Source: Caballeronia peredens (GTDB lineage: Bacteria > Pseudomonadota > Gammaproteobacteria > Burkholderiales > Burkholderiaceae). Taken from it: a DNA stretch of 64,000 bases. The position numbers and the translations under genes were made by a program. The notes under the pieces are model-generated. The model was not told the DNA's origin. It saw nothing but the letters and a program-made list of their open reading frames with translations, and did no database searches. Shown here in pieces: positions 18,746 through 27,206 of the stretch (positions within the stretch are counted from its first letter, which is position 1; each line of letters starts with the position of its first letter). The stretch spans positions 310,001 through 374,000 of the forward strand of contig FCOH02000003.1 of assembly GCA_001544595.2 (NCBI GenBank). Direction: 5' to 3'.

Positions 18746-20233
18746 TCAGGCGCTCAGCACGCCGGCGCGCGGGCTGCCGCGCAGCTTCATCCACGATCCA
18801 TAGACGATGGCGGCCAGCACGAGGCCCACGAACCATGCATACGTGTAGAGCGTATTGAAGAATGCGGGCACGCCGGGAAACGAAGCCGGAAACGCCGTAT
18901 GCAGGAAACCCGGCAGATTCGGCAGCACGCCGACCAGGAGCGCGACGACCGCGGCGATATTCCAGCCGTTGCTGTACGAGTACTCGCCGTTTTCGTCGAA
19001 GAGTTCGCGCTGATCGAGCCGCGTGCCGCGAATGAGGAAGTAGTCGACCATCAGAATGCCCGCGACCGGCCCGAGCAGCGCCGAATAGCCGACGAGCCAC
19101 GTGAAGATATAACCCTGCGTGGTGGCGAGAATCTTCCACGGCATCATGACGATGGCGATCGTCGCGGTGATCATGCCGCCCGCGCGATACGAAATGCCCT
19201 TCGGCCAGAGGCTCGAAAAGTCGTAAGCCGGTCCGACGAGATTGGCGGCGAGATTGCAGCACATCGTATCGAGCGTGAGAATGACGAGCGCGATGCCCAC
19301 GCCGATGCCCGTCATGCGGCTCGTCAGATCGATCGGGTCCCAGATCGCCTTGCCGTAGATCACGACCGTCGCCGACGTCACCACGACCGAGATGACCGAG
19401 AGCAAGGCCATCGGCACGGGCAGGCCGATCGACTGGCCGATCATCTGATCGCGCTGCGACCGCGCAAAGCGCGTGAAGTCCGGAATGTTGAGCGCAAGCG
19501 TTGCCCAGAAGCCGACCATCGCCGTCAGGCCGGGCCAGAACGTCGCCCAGAAGAGGCCCTCCTTCTTGCCGCCCGCGACGAACTGCGACGGCGCCGAGAG
19601 CATCGAACCGAGGCCGCCTGCCTTGCTCGTCGCCCACCAGACGAGCGCGATGCACATCACGACCTTGATCGGCGCGGACCAGCTTTCGAGCCAGCGAATC
19701 GAGTCCGTGCCATGCCAGATGAAGTAGATCTGCAAAGCCCAGAACACGAGAAAGCACGCGAGCTGCCCGAACGAGATGTCGATCAGCGGCAGCGCCGCGC
19801 CCTGCAACGCGTTGCCCGTGAGGATGTTCAGCAGCGTATAGATGGCGCTGCCGCCCAGCCACGTCTGGATGCCGTACCATCCGCACGCGACGATCGCGCG
19901 CAGCAACGCGGGCAGTTTCGCGCCCTGCGTGCCGAACGACGAGCGCACGAGCACCGCATACGGAATGCCGTGCTTCGCGCCTGCATGGCCGATCAGCAAC
20001 ATCGGCACGAGCACGATCAAATTGCCGAGCAGCACGGTCAGCACCGCCTGTTCCGGCGACATGCCCTGCTCCGTGAGGCCCGCGGCCAGCATGTAGGACG
20101 CGATGTTCATCACCATGCCGACCCACAGCGCCGCGAAGTGATACCACTTCCACGTGCGTTGCGCGGGACCGGTCGGCGCGAGATCGTCGTTGTAGAGACT
20201 GCTCGCTTCGACGTTATGCCCTGTCTGCTTCAT
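18746..20233 (-). CDS. NCS1-family nucleobase:cation symporter
   Basis: This 495-residue inner membrane protein has about twelve helices and belongs to the NCS1 (Mhp1/FurD/PucI) family. Visible marks are WKWYHFAALWVGMVMNIASYM near helix 1, IVACGWYGIQTWLGGSAIY, ALNIPDFTRFARSQRDQMIGQ and the late GILMVDYFLIRGTRLDQREL. The start MKQTGHN at 20233 is preceded by CCGGAG. Its place between preA and hydA makes uracil, thymine or a dihydropyrimidine the likely cargo. The exact substrate is inferred from context. Confidence 0.9.
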   Translation of the reverse strand: MKQTGHNVEASSLYNDDLAPTGPAQRTWKWYHFAALWVGMVMNIASYMLAAGLTEQGMSPEQAVLTVLLGNLIVLVPMLLIGHAGAKHGIPYAVLVRSSFGTQGAKLPALLRAIVACGWYGIQTWLGGSAIYTLLNILTGNALQGAALPLIDISFGQLACFLVFWALQIYFIWHGTDSIRWLESWSAPIKVVMCIALVWWATSKAGGLGSMLSAPSQFVAGGKKEGLFWATFWPGLTAMVGFWATLALNIPDFTRFARSQRDQMIGQSIGLPVPMALLSVISVVVTSATVVIYGKAIWDPIDLTSRMTGIGVGIALVILTLDTMCCNLAANLVGPAYDFSSLWPKGISYRAGGMITATIAIVMMPWKILATTQGYIFTWLVGYSALLGPVAGILMVDYFLIRGTRLDQRELFDENGEYSYSNGWNIAAVVALLVGVLPNLPGFLHTAFPASFPGVPAFFNTLYTYAWFVGLVLAAIVYGSWMKLRGSPRAGVLSA

Positions 20234-20276
20234 CGGATGCACTCCGGTTGAACGTGCAGTTGATTGTTTCGATGGC

Positions 20277-21563
20277 TCAGGCCGCCTTCGCGGCTTCCTC
20301 CGCGTCCACGCGCGCGGGATTGTTCGGATGCGTGGTCCAGTTTGCGTATTCGCCGGCATCGACGCGTTCCATCGTGATGCATTGCTCGACCGGGCAGACG
20401 TGCATGCACAGATTGCAGCCGACGCATTCCGCATCCACCACTTCGAAGTGCCGCTGGCCGTCCTTCTCCTTCAGGATCGCCTGATGCGACGTGTCCTCGC
20501 ATGCGATATGACACAGCCCGCACTTGATGCACTTGTCCTGATCGATGCGCGCCTTGATGTCGTACTTGAGATTGAGGTTCTTCCAGTCCGTCACGTTCGG
20601 CACCGCGCGGCCGCGGATGTCGTCGAGCGTCGCGTAGCCCTTTTCGTCCATCCAGTTCGAGAGGCCGTCGGCGAGATCCGAGACGATGCGAAAGCCATAG
20701 TGCATCGCCGCCGTGCACACCTGCACGCTGCCCGCGCCCAGCACCATGAACTCGGCTGCGTCGCGCCACGAAGAAATGCCGCCGATGCCGGATATCGGCA
20801 GGTTCGGCGTCTCGGGATCGCGCGCGATTTCCGCGACCATGTTGAGCGCGATCGGCTTCACGGCAGGTCCGCAATAGCCGCCGTGCGTGCCCTTGCCATC
20901 GACCGTCGGCATCGGCGCCATCTGGTCGAGATCCACGGCGACGATCGAGTTGATCGTGTTGATCAGCGACACGCCGTCGGCGCCGCCCTTGAACGCCGCG
21001 CGCGAGCCCGTGCGAATGTCGCTGATGTTGGGCGTGAGCTTCACGAGACACGGCAGCTTCGTGCCTTCCTTCACCCAGCGCGTGACCATCTCCACATATT
21101 CCGGCACCTGCCCGACGGCCGCGCCCATGCCGCGCTCGCTCATGCCGTGCGGACAGCCGAAATTCAATTCAACCGCATCGGCGCCCGTGTCCTCGACCTG
21201 CGTGAGGATCCACTTCCAGTCCCGCTCGTTGCACGGCACCATCAGCGAGACGATCAGCGCGCGATCGGGCCAGTCGCGCTTCACCTGCTCGATCTCGCGC
21301 AGGTTCACGTCGAGCGGACGGTCGGTGATCAGTTCGATGTTGTTCAGGCCCGCGATGCGCTGCCCGTTCCACTGCACCGCGCCGTAGCGCGAACTTACGT
21401 TGACGACGTGCGGATCGAGCCCGAGCGTCTTCCATACGACGCCGCCCCAGCCCGCCTCGAACGCGCGGTTGACGTTGTAGGCCTTGTCGGTCGGCGGCGC
21501 GGATGCGAGCCAGAAAGGATTCGGCGACTTGATGCCGGCGATGTTGCAAGTCAGATCGGCCAT
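20277..21563 (-). CDS. preA: NAD-dependent dihydropyrimidine dehydrogenase subunit PreA
   Basis: This is a 428-residue catalytic subunit. An FMN-binding TIM barrel of the dihydroorotate dehydrogenase type fills residues 1-320 (NPFWLASAPPTDKAYNVNRAF, NFGCPHGMSERGMGAAVGQ, SGIGGISSWRDAAEFMVLGA). A ferredoxin domain with two 4Fe-4S motifs follows (CIKCGLCHIACEDT and CVGCNLCMHVCPVEQC). Together with PreT it reduces uracil and thymine with NADH in the cytoplasm. AAGGAG lies before ATG 21563. It lies 22 bases after preT. Confidence 0.95.
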   Translation of the reverse strand: MADLTCNIAGIKSPNPFWLASAPPTDKAYNVNRAFEAGWGGVVWKTLGLDPHVVNVSSRYGAVQWNGQRIAGLNNIELITDRPLDVNLREIEQVKRDWPDRALIVSLMVPCNERDWKWILTQVEDTGADAVELNFGCPHGMSERGMGAAVGQVPEYVEMVTRWVKEGTKLPCLVKLTPNISDIRTGSRAAFKGGADGVSLINTINSIVAVDLDQMAPMPTVDGKGTHGGYCGPAVKPIALNMVAEIARDPETPNLPISGIGGISSWRDAAEFMVLGAGSVQVCTAAMHYGFRIVSDLADGLSNWMDEKGYATLDDIRGRAVPNVTDWKNLNLKYDIKARIDQDKCIKCGLCHIACEDTSHQAILKEKDGQRHFEVVDAECVGCNLCMHVCPVEQCITMERVDAGEYANWTTHPNNPARVDAEEAAKAA

Positions 21564-21585
21564 GTTGGTTCGGCTCCTTGTTGGG

Positions 21586-22920
21586 TCAGGCGGCTTTGAT
21601 CGCAGTCAGCTCGAACGACGCGTCGATGGACGCCGCCGCGAGCTTGCCGTCCTGCACGGCCTGCACGGTGAGATCGAGTCCTTCGTGGGTGGCGCAATCG
21701 CCGCCGGCCCACACTTTCGAGAGCGTCGTCTGACGGTTTTCATCCGTGACGATGCGGCCGCCGTCGAGTGTCAGCAACTCGCGATCGATGCCGACAGGCA
21801 CGAGCGTCTGACCGATCGCCTTCAGCACCATGTCCGCCGCGATCACGAAGCGCTCCGCATCGCGCTCGAACTCGACGCCCGTTACCTGCGCGTTCTCGCC
21901 GATCAGGCGCACGGGCTTCGCGTGCGTGACGATCGTGACGCCGTTCGTCTGCGCGAACTCGCGCTCGGCCCACGTCGCGCTCATGTTCTCGACGCCGCGG
22001 CGATACGCCATCGTCACGCTGGTCGCACCGAGTTTGGCAGACTGCACGCACGCATCGACAGCGGTGTTGCCGCCGCCGATCACGACCACGCGCCGCCCGA
22101 CGGGCACGCTCGCGAGATCGTCGGCCTGGCGCACTTGCTCGATGAAATCGACCGCGTTCATGACGCCGCCGAGCGACTCGCCTTCGAGCGCCAGTTCGCG
22201 CACGCCCGCCAGCCCGAAGCCGATGAACACGGCGTCATATTGCTTGCGCAGATCGTCCAGCGTGAAGTCGCGGCCGAGCGCCTTGCCCGTTTCGATCTCG
22301 ATGCCGCCGATCGAATACAGCCATTCGATTTCGCGTTGCGCGTAATCCTCGACCGTCTTGTACGCAGCGATGCCGTATTCGTTGAGCCCGCCGGGCTTCT
22401 CGCGCGCATCGAAGATCACCGCGCGATGTCCGGCAAGCGCGAGCCGATACGCGCACGCGAGCCCCGCCGGCCCCGCGCCCACGATCGCAATGCGCCTGCC
22501 GGTTTCCGGCGCGCGCCTGAAGAGCGGCTCGCCCTTCGCCATCGCCGCATCGGTCGCGTGACGCTGCAAGGCGCCGATCTGCACGGGCGCATCGCCCGGA
22601 TGATTGCGTACGCAACTACCTTCGCAAAGGATCTCGGTCGGGCAGACGCGCGCGCACATGCCGCCGAGCGGATTGGCCGAAAGAATGTCGACGGCCGCGC
22701 CCTTCAGATTGCCGTTGCCGATCTTGCGGATGAAGCCGGGAATGTCGATCTGCGTGGGACATGCCTGCACGCACGGCGCGTCGTAGCAATAGTGGCAGCG
22801 GCTCGCGGCGGCGGCCGCGGCAGTGGCGTCGAGCAGCGGCGCGACGTCGGAGAATTCGCATGCGAGCTGTTCCTGCGTGAGACGCTGGCTCGCGATATCG
22901 CCGATGGCTTTGTGGGTCAT
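21586..22920 (-). CDS. preT: NAD-dependent dihydropyrimidine dehydrogenase subunit PreT
   Basis: This 444-residue FAD/NAD(P) oxidoreductase resembles the small subunit of glutamate synthase. The N-terminal Fe-S region has CHYCYDAPCVQACPTQID and GGMCARVCPTEILCEGSC. A first Rossmann motif, IAIVGAGPAGLACAYRLA, and a second, VVVIGGGNTAVDACVQSA, bind FAD and NAD. The AGGDCA box is near the end (KVWAGGDCATHEG). It feeds electrons from NADH to PreA. The start at 22920 follows AAGGAA; the longer frame from 22986 lacks a ribosome site. Confidence 0.94.
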   Translation of the reverse strand: MTHKAIGDIASQRLTQEQLACEFSDVAPLLDATAAAAAASRCHYCYDAPCVQACPTQIDIPGFIRKIGNGNLKGAAVDILSANPLGGMCARVCPTEILCEGSCVRNHPGDAPVQIGALQRHATDAAMAKGEPLFRRAPETGRRIAIVGAGPAGLACAYRLALAGHRAVIFDAREKPGGLNEYGIAAYKTVEDYAQREIEWLYSIGGIEIETGKALGRDFTLDDLRKQYDAVFIGFGLAGVRELALEGESLGGVMNAVDFIEQVRQADDLASVPVGRRVVVIGGGNTAVDACVQSAKLGATSVTMAYRRGVENMSATWAEREFAQTNGVTIVTHAKPVRLIGENAQVTGVEFERDAERFVIAADMVLKAIGQTLVPVGIDRELLTLDGGRIVTDENRQTTLSKVWAGGDCATHEGLDLTVQAVQDGKLAAASIDASFELTAIKAA

Positions 22921-23007
22921 GCGCGTTCCTTTTTTCTGGGCGTGACGATGCCTTCCGTCCGCGCGTGGGGTCGCGGACGGCTTCAAGGTAAGAACGGAAA
23001 AACGTCG

Positions 23008-24300
23008 TTACGTGGCCGGTGATGTAACGGGTTCGGACGCGCGCTCCAGCATCGCGTGCAGCAACACGTTCGCGCCCGCCTCGATCCACTCCTGCGACGC
23101 GTCTTCGATTTCGTTATGGCTGATACCGTCGACGCAGGGCACGAAGACCATGGACGTCGGCGCGACCTGCGAGAGATAGCACGCGTCGTGGCCCGCGCCC
23201 GACACCATGTCGCGATGCGAGTAGCCGAAGCGCTGCGCCGCCGCGCGCACGGACGCGACACACGCGGCATCGAACTTGACCGGCTCGTAGTAGAAGATTT
23301 GTTCGAGATCGTTTTGCAGGCCGATCGCGCCCGCGATACGCGCGACGCCTTCGCGCAACGCGGCGTCCATCTGCGCGAGCACGGCATCGTCCGGATGACG
23401 GAAATCCACGGTGAAGAACACGCGGCCCGGGATCACATTGCGCGAGTTCGGGTGCACCTGCATCATGCCGACCGTCGCGCAGGCGAGCGGCGCGTGATCG
23501 AGCCCGATGCGGTTGACGAGATCCACCACGCGCGCCGCGCCGAGCAACGCGTCCTTGCGGCGCGGCATCGGCGTCGGGCCCGCGTGCGCTTCCTGGCCTG
23601 TCAGCGTGATCTCGTACCAGCGCTGGCCTTGCGCATCGGTAACGACGCCGATCGTCTTGTCCTCGGCTTCGAGAATCGGACCTTGCTCGATATGCAGCTC
23701 GAACGCCGCATGCAGCTTGCGGCCGCCGCACGGCAGATCGCCCGCATAACCGATGCGCTGCAGTTCCTCGCCGATCGTCTTGCCGTCGACATCCTTGCGC
23801 GACAGGCCGTAATCGAGCGAGAACACGCCCGCGAACACGCCCGATGCGACCATCGCCGGCGCGAAGCGCGAACCTTCCTCGTTGGTCCAGATGACGACTT
23901 CGATCGGATGCTCCGTCTCGATGCCGCGATCGTTAAGCGAGCGAATCACTTCGAGCCCGCCGAGCACGCCGTAGATGCCGTCGAAACGTCCGCCGGTCGG
24001 CTGCGAGTCGGCGTGCGAGCCGGTCATGACGGGAAGCGCGTCGGGGTTGCGCCCCGCGCGCCGCATGAACACGTTGCCCATCTGATCGACGCTCACCGTG
24101 CAGCCCGCTTCCTTCGCCCAGCTCACGATGAGATCGCGACCTTCGCGGTCGAGATCCGTCAGCGCCAGACGGCAAACGCCGCCCTTCGGCGTCGCGCCGA
24201 TTTTGGCCATCGTCATGAGACTGTCCCATAAGCGCTGACCGTTCACCTTGATGGACGTATCGAGACCAGCCTCTCTGATTGCATCCGTTACAGCGTTCAT
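23008..24300 (-). CDS. Zn-dependent N-carbamoyl-beta-alanine amidohydrolase (beta-ureidopropionase type)
   Basis: This 430-residue M20-family amidase has the metal ligands of the hydantoinase/carbamoylase group: GSHADSQPTGGRFDG, IWTNEEGSRFAPAM, FELHIEQGP and the C-terminal GISHNEIED. It removes the carbamoyl group from N-carbamoyl-beta-alanine to give beta-alanine, ammonia and CO2, the third step of reductive pyrimidine catabolism. An allantoate amidohydrolase or L-N-carbamoylase is possible by sequence, but the operon (preT, preA, NCS1, hydA) argues for the beta-ureido acid. It is first in the operon; AAGGAG precedes ATG 24300. Confidence 0.9.
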   Translation of the reverse strand: MNAVTDAIREAGLDTSIKVNGQRLWDSLMTMAKIGATPKGGVCRLALTDLDREGRDLIVSWAKEAGCTVSVDQMGNVFMRRAGRNPDALPVMTGSHADSQPTGGRFDGIYGVLGGLEVIRSLNDRGIETEHPIEVVIWTNEEGSRFAPAMVASGVFAGVFSLDYGLSRKDVDGKTIGEELQRIGYAGDLPCGGRKLHAAFELHIEQGPILEAEDKTIGVVTDAQGQRWYEITLTGQEAHAGPTPMPRRKDALLGAARVVDLVNRIGLDHAPLACATVGMMQVHPNSRNVIPGRVFFTVDFRHPDDAVLAQMDAALREGVARIAGAIGLQNDLEQIFYYEPVKFDAACVASVRAAAQRFGYSHRDMVSGAGHDACYLSQVAPTSMVFVPCVDGISHNEIEDASQEWIEAGANVLLHAMLERASEPVTSPAT

Positions 24301-24460
24301 TCGCCTCGCTCCTTACGATCGGACTTCGTATGTGAGTGACCTGGGTTCGTGCGTGCCGAATGCTCGCGGTGCGAAGCCGCACGCGCCCGGTGCACGATTT
24401 CTGTTCTGCGATGATTGATGCGAACGCCGCGCTTCTTCGACTGTCGAGCGCTCTTCAAAT

Positions 24461-24506
24461 CCTGTCCAGTTGGACAGGTTGTAGCCGATTAAAATAAGCA
24501 AATCAA
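24461..24506 (-). promoter_or_regulatory. Pyrimidine operon promoter with RutR-type palindrome
   Basis: A perfect palindrome CCTGTCCAGTTGGACAGG is at 24461-24478. It has the same layout as the E. coli RutR site, TTGACCA-N2-TGGTCAA, with the CCA-N2-TGG core identical. On the minus strand a promoter fits TTGATT (24501-24506), 17 bases, TACAAC (24478-24483). The operator then covers the region just after the -10 box, where a repressor would block. The divergent TetR gene is the expected binder. The palindrome is seen; binding is inferred. Confidence 0.75.
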
Positions 24507-24664
24507 CGTGTTTCGTGTGCGAGCATACAAAGCGATAAGCGTGCCATTGCGATGCAGCATCGGCGGGCATTGAGTCTCGCGGCACTTTCGTCGCGATGCA
24601 GCGCGGCGTGCACGAACCACGCGATTGAGGCACGATGCGGCACACACGGCGAAAGAACTCGACG

Positions 24665-25420
24665 ATGAGACACGACGACACGGCTGACAAACTCACCGAA
24701 ACCGCAGACGCGGCCCCGCCTTTGCGGCGCCGCCGCGCGCAGATTCGCGAGACCAACGAGGCGCAGCTTCTCGCCTGCGCGGAAGAAGTCTTTGCGGAAA
24801 AAGGACTCGAAGGCGCGAGCACCGCGATGATCGCCGAGCGCGCGGGCCTGCCCAAGGCCAACCTGCATTACTACTTCCCGACGAAGCTCGCGCTCTATCG
24901 CCGTGTGCTGGAGGATCTGTTCGAGGACTGGCATCGCGCGGCGGATACGTTCGAATGCAGCGACGATCCGGTCGAGGCGATCGGCGGCTACGTGCGCGCG
25001 AAGATGGAGCTGTCGAGACGAAGACCGCTCGGCTCGAAGGTGTGGGCGAGCGAGATCATCCACGGTGCGCATCACATGCAGGACATTCTCAACGAACGCG
25101 TGAAGCCCTGGCTCGATACGCGCGTCACGGTAATCGAAAGCTGGACCGCGCGCGGCTTGCTCGCGCCGGTCGAGCCGGACACGTTCATGTTCATGATCTG
25201 GGCGATCACGCAACACTACGCCGACTTCGATGCGCAGATCCGCGCGCTCAAGGGCAAACGCGCACTTACGCGCCGCGCGTTCGATGAGCAGACGGAAGAA
25301 GTCGTGAGGCTCGTGATCCGCGCATGCGGCGCGGTGTCGCCGCACGATGCCGGCGAGCGACAAGCGTCAGCCAGACCCGGGCCGGGGCCGGAAGACAAAA
25401 AAACGCCGGTCGCTCGATAG
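24665..25420 (+). CDS. RutR-like TetR-family regulator
   Basis: This 251-residue TetR regulator has its HTH at about residues 35-75 (GLEGASTAMIAERAGLPKANLHYYFPTKLALY). The C-terminal ligand domain is of the RutR/YcdC type, including KVWASEIIHGAHHMQ and FMFMIWAITQHYADFDAQI. E. coli RutR senses uracil and thymine. The divergent reductive pyrimidine operon and the palindrome in between suggest the same here. The start is either ATG 24635 or 24665; the latter has GAAAG at better spacing. The tail is a disordered Pro/Gly/Lys stretch overlapping the terminator hairpin. Confidence 0.9.
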   Translation: MRHDDTADKLTETADAAPPLRRRRAQIRETNEAQLLACAEEVFAEKGLEGASTAMIAERAGLPKANLHYYFPTKLALYRRVLEDLFEDWHRAADTFECSDDPVEAIGGYVRAKMELSRRRPLGSKVWASEIIHGAHHMQDILNERVKPWLDTRVTVIESWTARGLLAPVEPDTFMFMIWAITQHYADFDAQIRALKGKRALTRRAFDEQTEEVVRLVIRACGAVSPHDAGERQASARPGPGPEDKKTPVAR

Positions 25421-25434
25421 CGGCCGGCGTTTTC
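25400..25434 (+). terminator. Intrinsic terminator of the TetR gene
   Basis: AAAACGCCGG pairs with CCGGCGTTTT, and an inner CGCT/AGCG extends the stem, giving about 14 pairs and a short loop. It overlaps the last seven codons of the gene and ends in TTTT. Confidence 0.8.
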
Positions 25435-25583
25435 GTACTGCGTACTTCCTGATTGCGTACTGCTTTGTTGCGTACTGCGTCACTGCATACTTTCTTACTG
25501 CGTACTGTCTGATGCATGACTGCGTTACAGCCAACTGCTGTACTGCCGACTACGGTCGTGCCCACTGCGGTACTGCACACTGC
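25434..25583. repeat. Degenerate 15-bp tandem repeat tract
   Basis: Ten consecutive units of exactly 15 bases run from 25434 to 25583. The loose consensus is NNTACTGCGTACTGC; units include CGTACTGCGTACTTC, CTGATTGCGTACTGC, TTTGTTGCGTACTGC, CTTACTGCGTACTGT and GGTACTGCACACTGC. The 15-base spacing is strict although bases vary. It begins on the descending arm of the TetR terminator. No gene is assigned. The minus frame through it reads as a five-residue repeat (AVRNK, AVRNQ, EVRST and so on). Confidence 0.75.
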
Positions 25584-25680
25584 ATTTCTCGCAAGTACTG
25601 CTTCAACTCCACCTGCTACTGCCTGCTGCAACGTCAACCGCTACTGCTCTCTGCCGCTACTGCTCTCTGCCGCTACTGCA
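25584..25680. repeat. TACTGC-rich continuation with exact 16-bp repeat
   Basis: The TACTGC/CTGC-rich sequence continues past the 15-bp units. At 25641-25656 and 25657-25672 the 16-mer CTACTGCTCTCTGCCG occurs twice in exact tandem, and its first seven bases follow again at 25673-25679. The exact copy suggests recent slippage. No gene is seen in this stretch. Confidence 0.7.
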
Positions 25681-25737
25681 CTGCCTGCTGCATGTTGAAG
25701 CCGTGAGTCAGGCTTCCCGGCGCATGCCGGCTGAAAT

Positions 25738-26064
25738 TCAGTGGCCGAAGTAGACCGAATTGCGATCCGACATCGACACATTGGCGCGTGCACCCGAGCT
25801 TGCGACGCCCGATTGCGAACTACCTGCCGTCGAAGCACCGTAAGCGCTGACGCCGTTCTGCGCATTCACGCGAGCCTGTGCGGCCTGAAGATTCTGCGGA
25901 TAGTTCACGCGATCTTCCGACGGGTTATAGCCGGCCTTTTCCAGTTGAACCAGTTCTGCGCGCACTTGAGCGCGGGTCACCGGGCCGTTGTCTTGCGCGA
26001 ACGCGAAGCTCGGAGCGGCCAGAGCAGAAGCGATGACGAGTGCCGGAACGAATGCCTTGATCAT
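25738..26064 (-). CDS. DUF4148 domain protein, exported
   Basis: This 108-residue protein has a clear signal peptide (ALVIASALAAPSFAFAQ) and the DUF4148 core VTRAQVRAELVQLEKAGYNP. A Ser/Gly/Ala-rich tail follows. GGAGG lies before the ATG. The family is abundant in Burkholderiales, often in many copies per genome, with no known function. It is probably periplasmic. The gene reads into the tandem repeat tract, with only a short GAAGCC/GGCTTC hairpin at 25697-25716 after it. Confidence 0.9.
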   Translation of the reverse strand: MIKAFVPALVIASALAAPSFAFAQDNGPVTRAQVRAELVQLEKAGYNPSEDRVNYPQNLQAAQARVNAQNGVSAYGASTAGSSQSGVASSGARANVSMSDRNSVYFGH

Positions 26065-26394
26065 GATGAACCTCCAATAGTCTTGTTTTGAAATCGAAAC
26101 CGAATCGGAAGCTTGTTAAGTAGTTTCTGATTTCGTTTCGCTTGAAAACAGTGTAGGAGGACGATGACCTAGGGGAAACCCCAATTTTCACGAAACATAA
26201 TTGTTCGAATCGCAACAATGCGTTTCGCGAGGTGAATCGGACGAACGATGCGAGAGACGCCGATCTAGCGCCCCAACCAACTGATTTTTATAGTATTTTT
26301 ATCACTCGCCGAGGCGACCGAACGCCGGATGTAATCGATTTGCACCGCTCCCGAGGTGCAGCTTCGACAGCCAATTGCCATCGCGCGGACAGGG
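26065..26394. other. 330-bp gene-free gap
   Basis: This is the gap between the DUF4148 start and the hutG stop. The half near the DUF4148 gene is AT-rich and probably holds its promoter. It includes the small symmetric run GGGGAAACCCC at 26172-26182. No convincing gene or terminator with a T tract was found on the hutG side. Confidence 0.5.
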
Positions 26395-27198
26395 TCACGC
26401 CGCAGAAACATACGCCAGCGCCGACGTAACCAGCTCGCGCAGGAGCGGTTCCACCTTGCTCGCCAGCGCTTCGTCGTAAGCAAACGGCGCCGTTTCTTTC
26501 ATGTAGGTGATCTGGGTCAGCTCCAACTGAATCGAGTGGACGCCGTCCGCGGGCCGGCCATATTTTCGCGTGATATAGCCGCCCTTGAAGCGTCCGTTCG
26601 CGATCGTCGTGTAGCGCCCGTCACGCTCGACGATTCCGGCCAGATGCTCCGCCAGCCCCGGCGCCGCCGACGCGCCATCTGCCGTGCCGAAGTTGAAGTC
26701 TGTCAGACGTCCGTCGAAGAAACGCGGCACGACCGAGCGGATCGAATGCGCTTCCCACAGCAGCACGCGGCCGTGAGCATGCCGCAACCGCTCGAGTTCG
26801 CCCGCGAGCGCGTCGTGATACGGCTGCCAGTACATCGCGCGGCGCGCATCGATCTGCTCGCGCGACGGCTCGTGTCCCGGCTTGTAGAGCGGCGCCTTGT
26901 CGAAGGTATCGACGGGACAGAGTCCCGTCGTGTCGCGGCCGGGATAAAGATTCGCGTCGTCGGGCGGACGGTTGAGGTCGATCACATAGCGGGCATATTC
27001 CGGCGTCAGAACCGACGCGCCCAGTGCGCGCGCAAACCCATACAGCCGTTCGAGATGCCAGTCGCAATCTTCGACGAGCTGCGCGACAGGCGTCATCTCC
27101 TCGGCGAGCGCGCAAGGAATGCGCGTGCCGCGGTGCGGAATCGAGATCAGCAGCGGCGCGCTGCCGGACTCCAGCGTGAAGATCGAAGAATCGTTCAT
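26395..27198 (-). CDS. hutG: N-formylglutamate deformylase
   Basis: This 267-residue N-formylglutamate amidohydrolase performs the last step of the five-step histidine pathway, giving glutamate and formate. Conserved are SIPHRGTRIP, DCDWHLERLYGFA, PECARYVIDLNRPP-like LTPEYARYVIDLNRPP, LWEAHSIRSVVPRFFDG and GGYITRKYG. The start MNDSSIF at 27198 is used; the longer frame overlaps hutF. It lies eight bases after hutF and ends the operon. Zinc is the expected cofactor. Confidence 0.94.
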   Translation of the reverse strand: MNDSSIFTLESGSAPLLISIPHRGTRIPCALAEEMTPVAQLVEDCDWHLERLYGFARALGASVLTPEYARYVIDLNRPPDDANLYPGRDTTGLCPVDTFDKAPLYKPGHEPSREQIDARRAMYWQPYHDALAGELERLRHAHGRVLLWEAHSIRSVVPRFFDGRLTDFNFGTADGASAAPGLAEHLAGIVERDGRYTTIANGRFKGGYITRKYGRPADGVHSIQLELTQITYMKETAPFAYDEALASKVEPLLRELVTSALAYVSAA

Positions 27199-27206
27199 TG
27201 ATGACC

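Noticed and set aside
25266..25637. Minus-strand 123-codon frame (TTG start) reading five-residue repeats
   Set aside because: It has no ribosome site, overlaps the TetR gene antisense and runs through its terminator. The repeat is better described at DNA level, though a coding past is possible.
25434..25680. CRISPR array
   Set aside because: Units are 15 bases with no separate spacers and no cas genes nearby.
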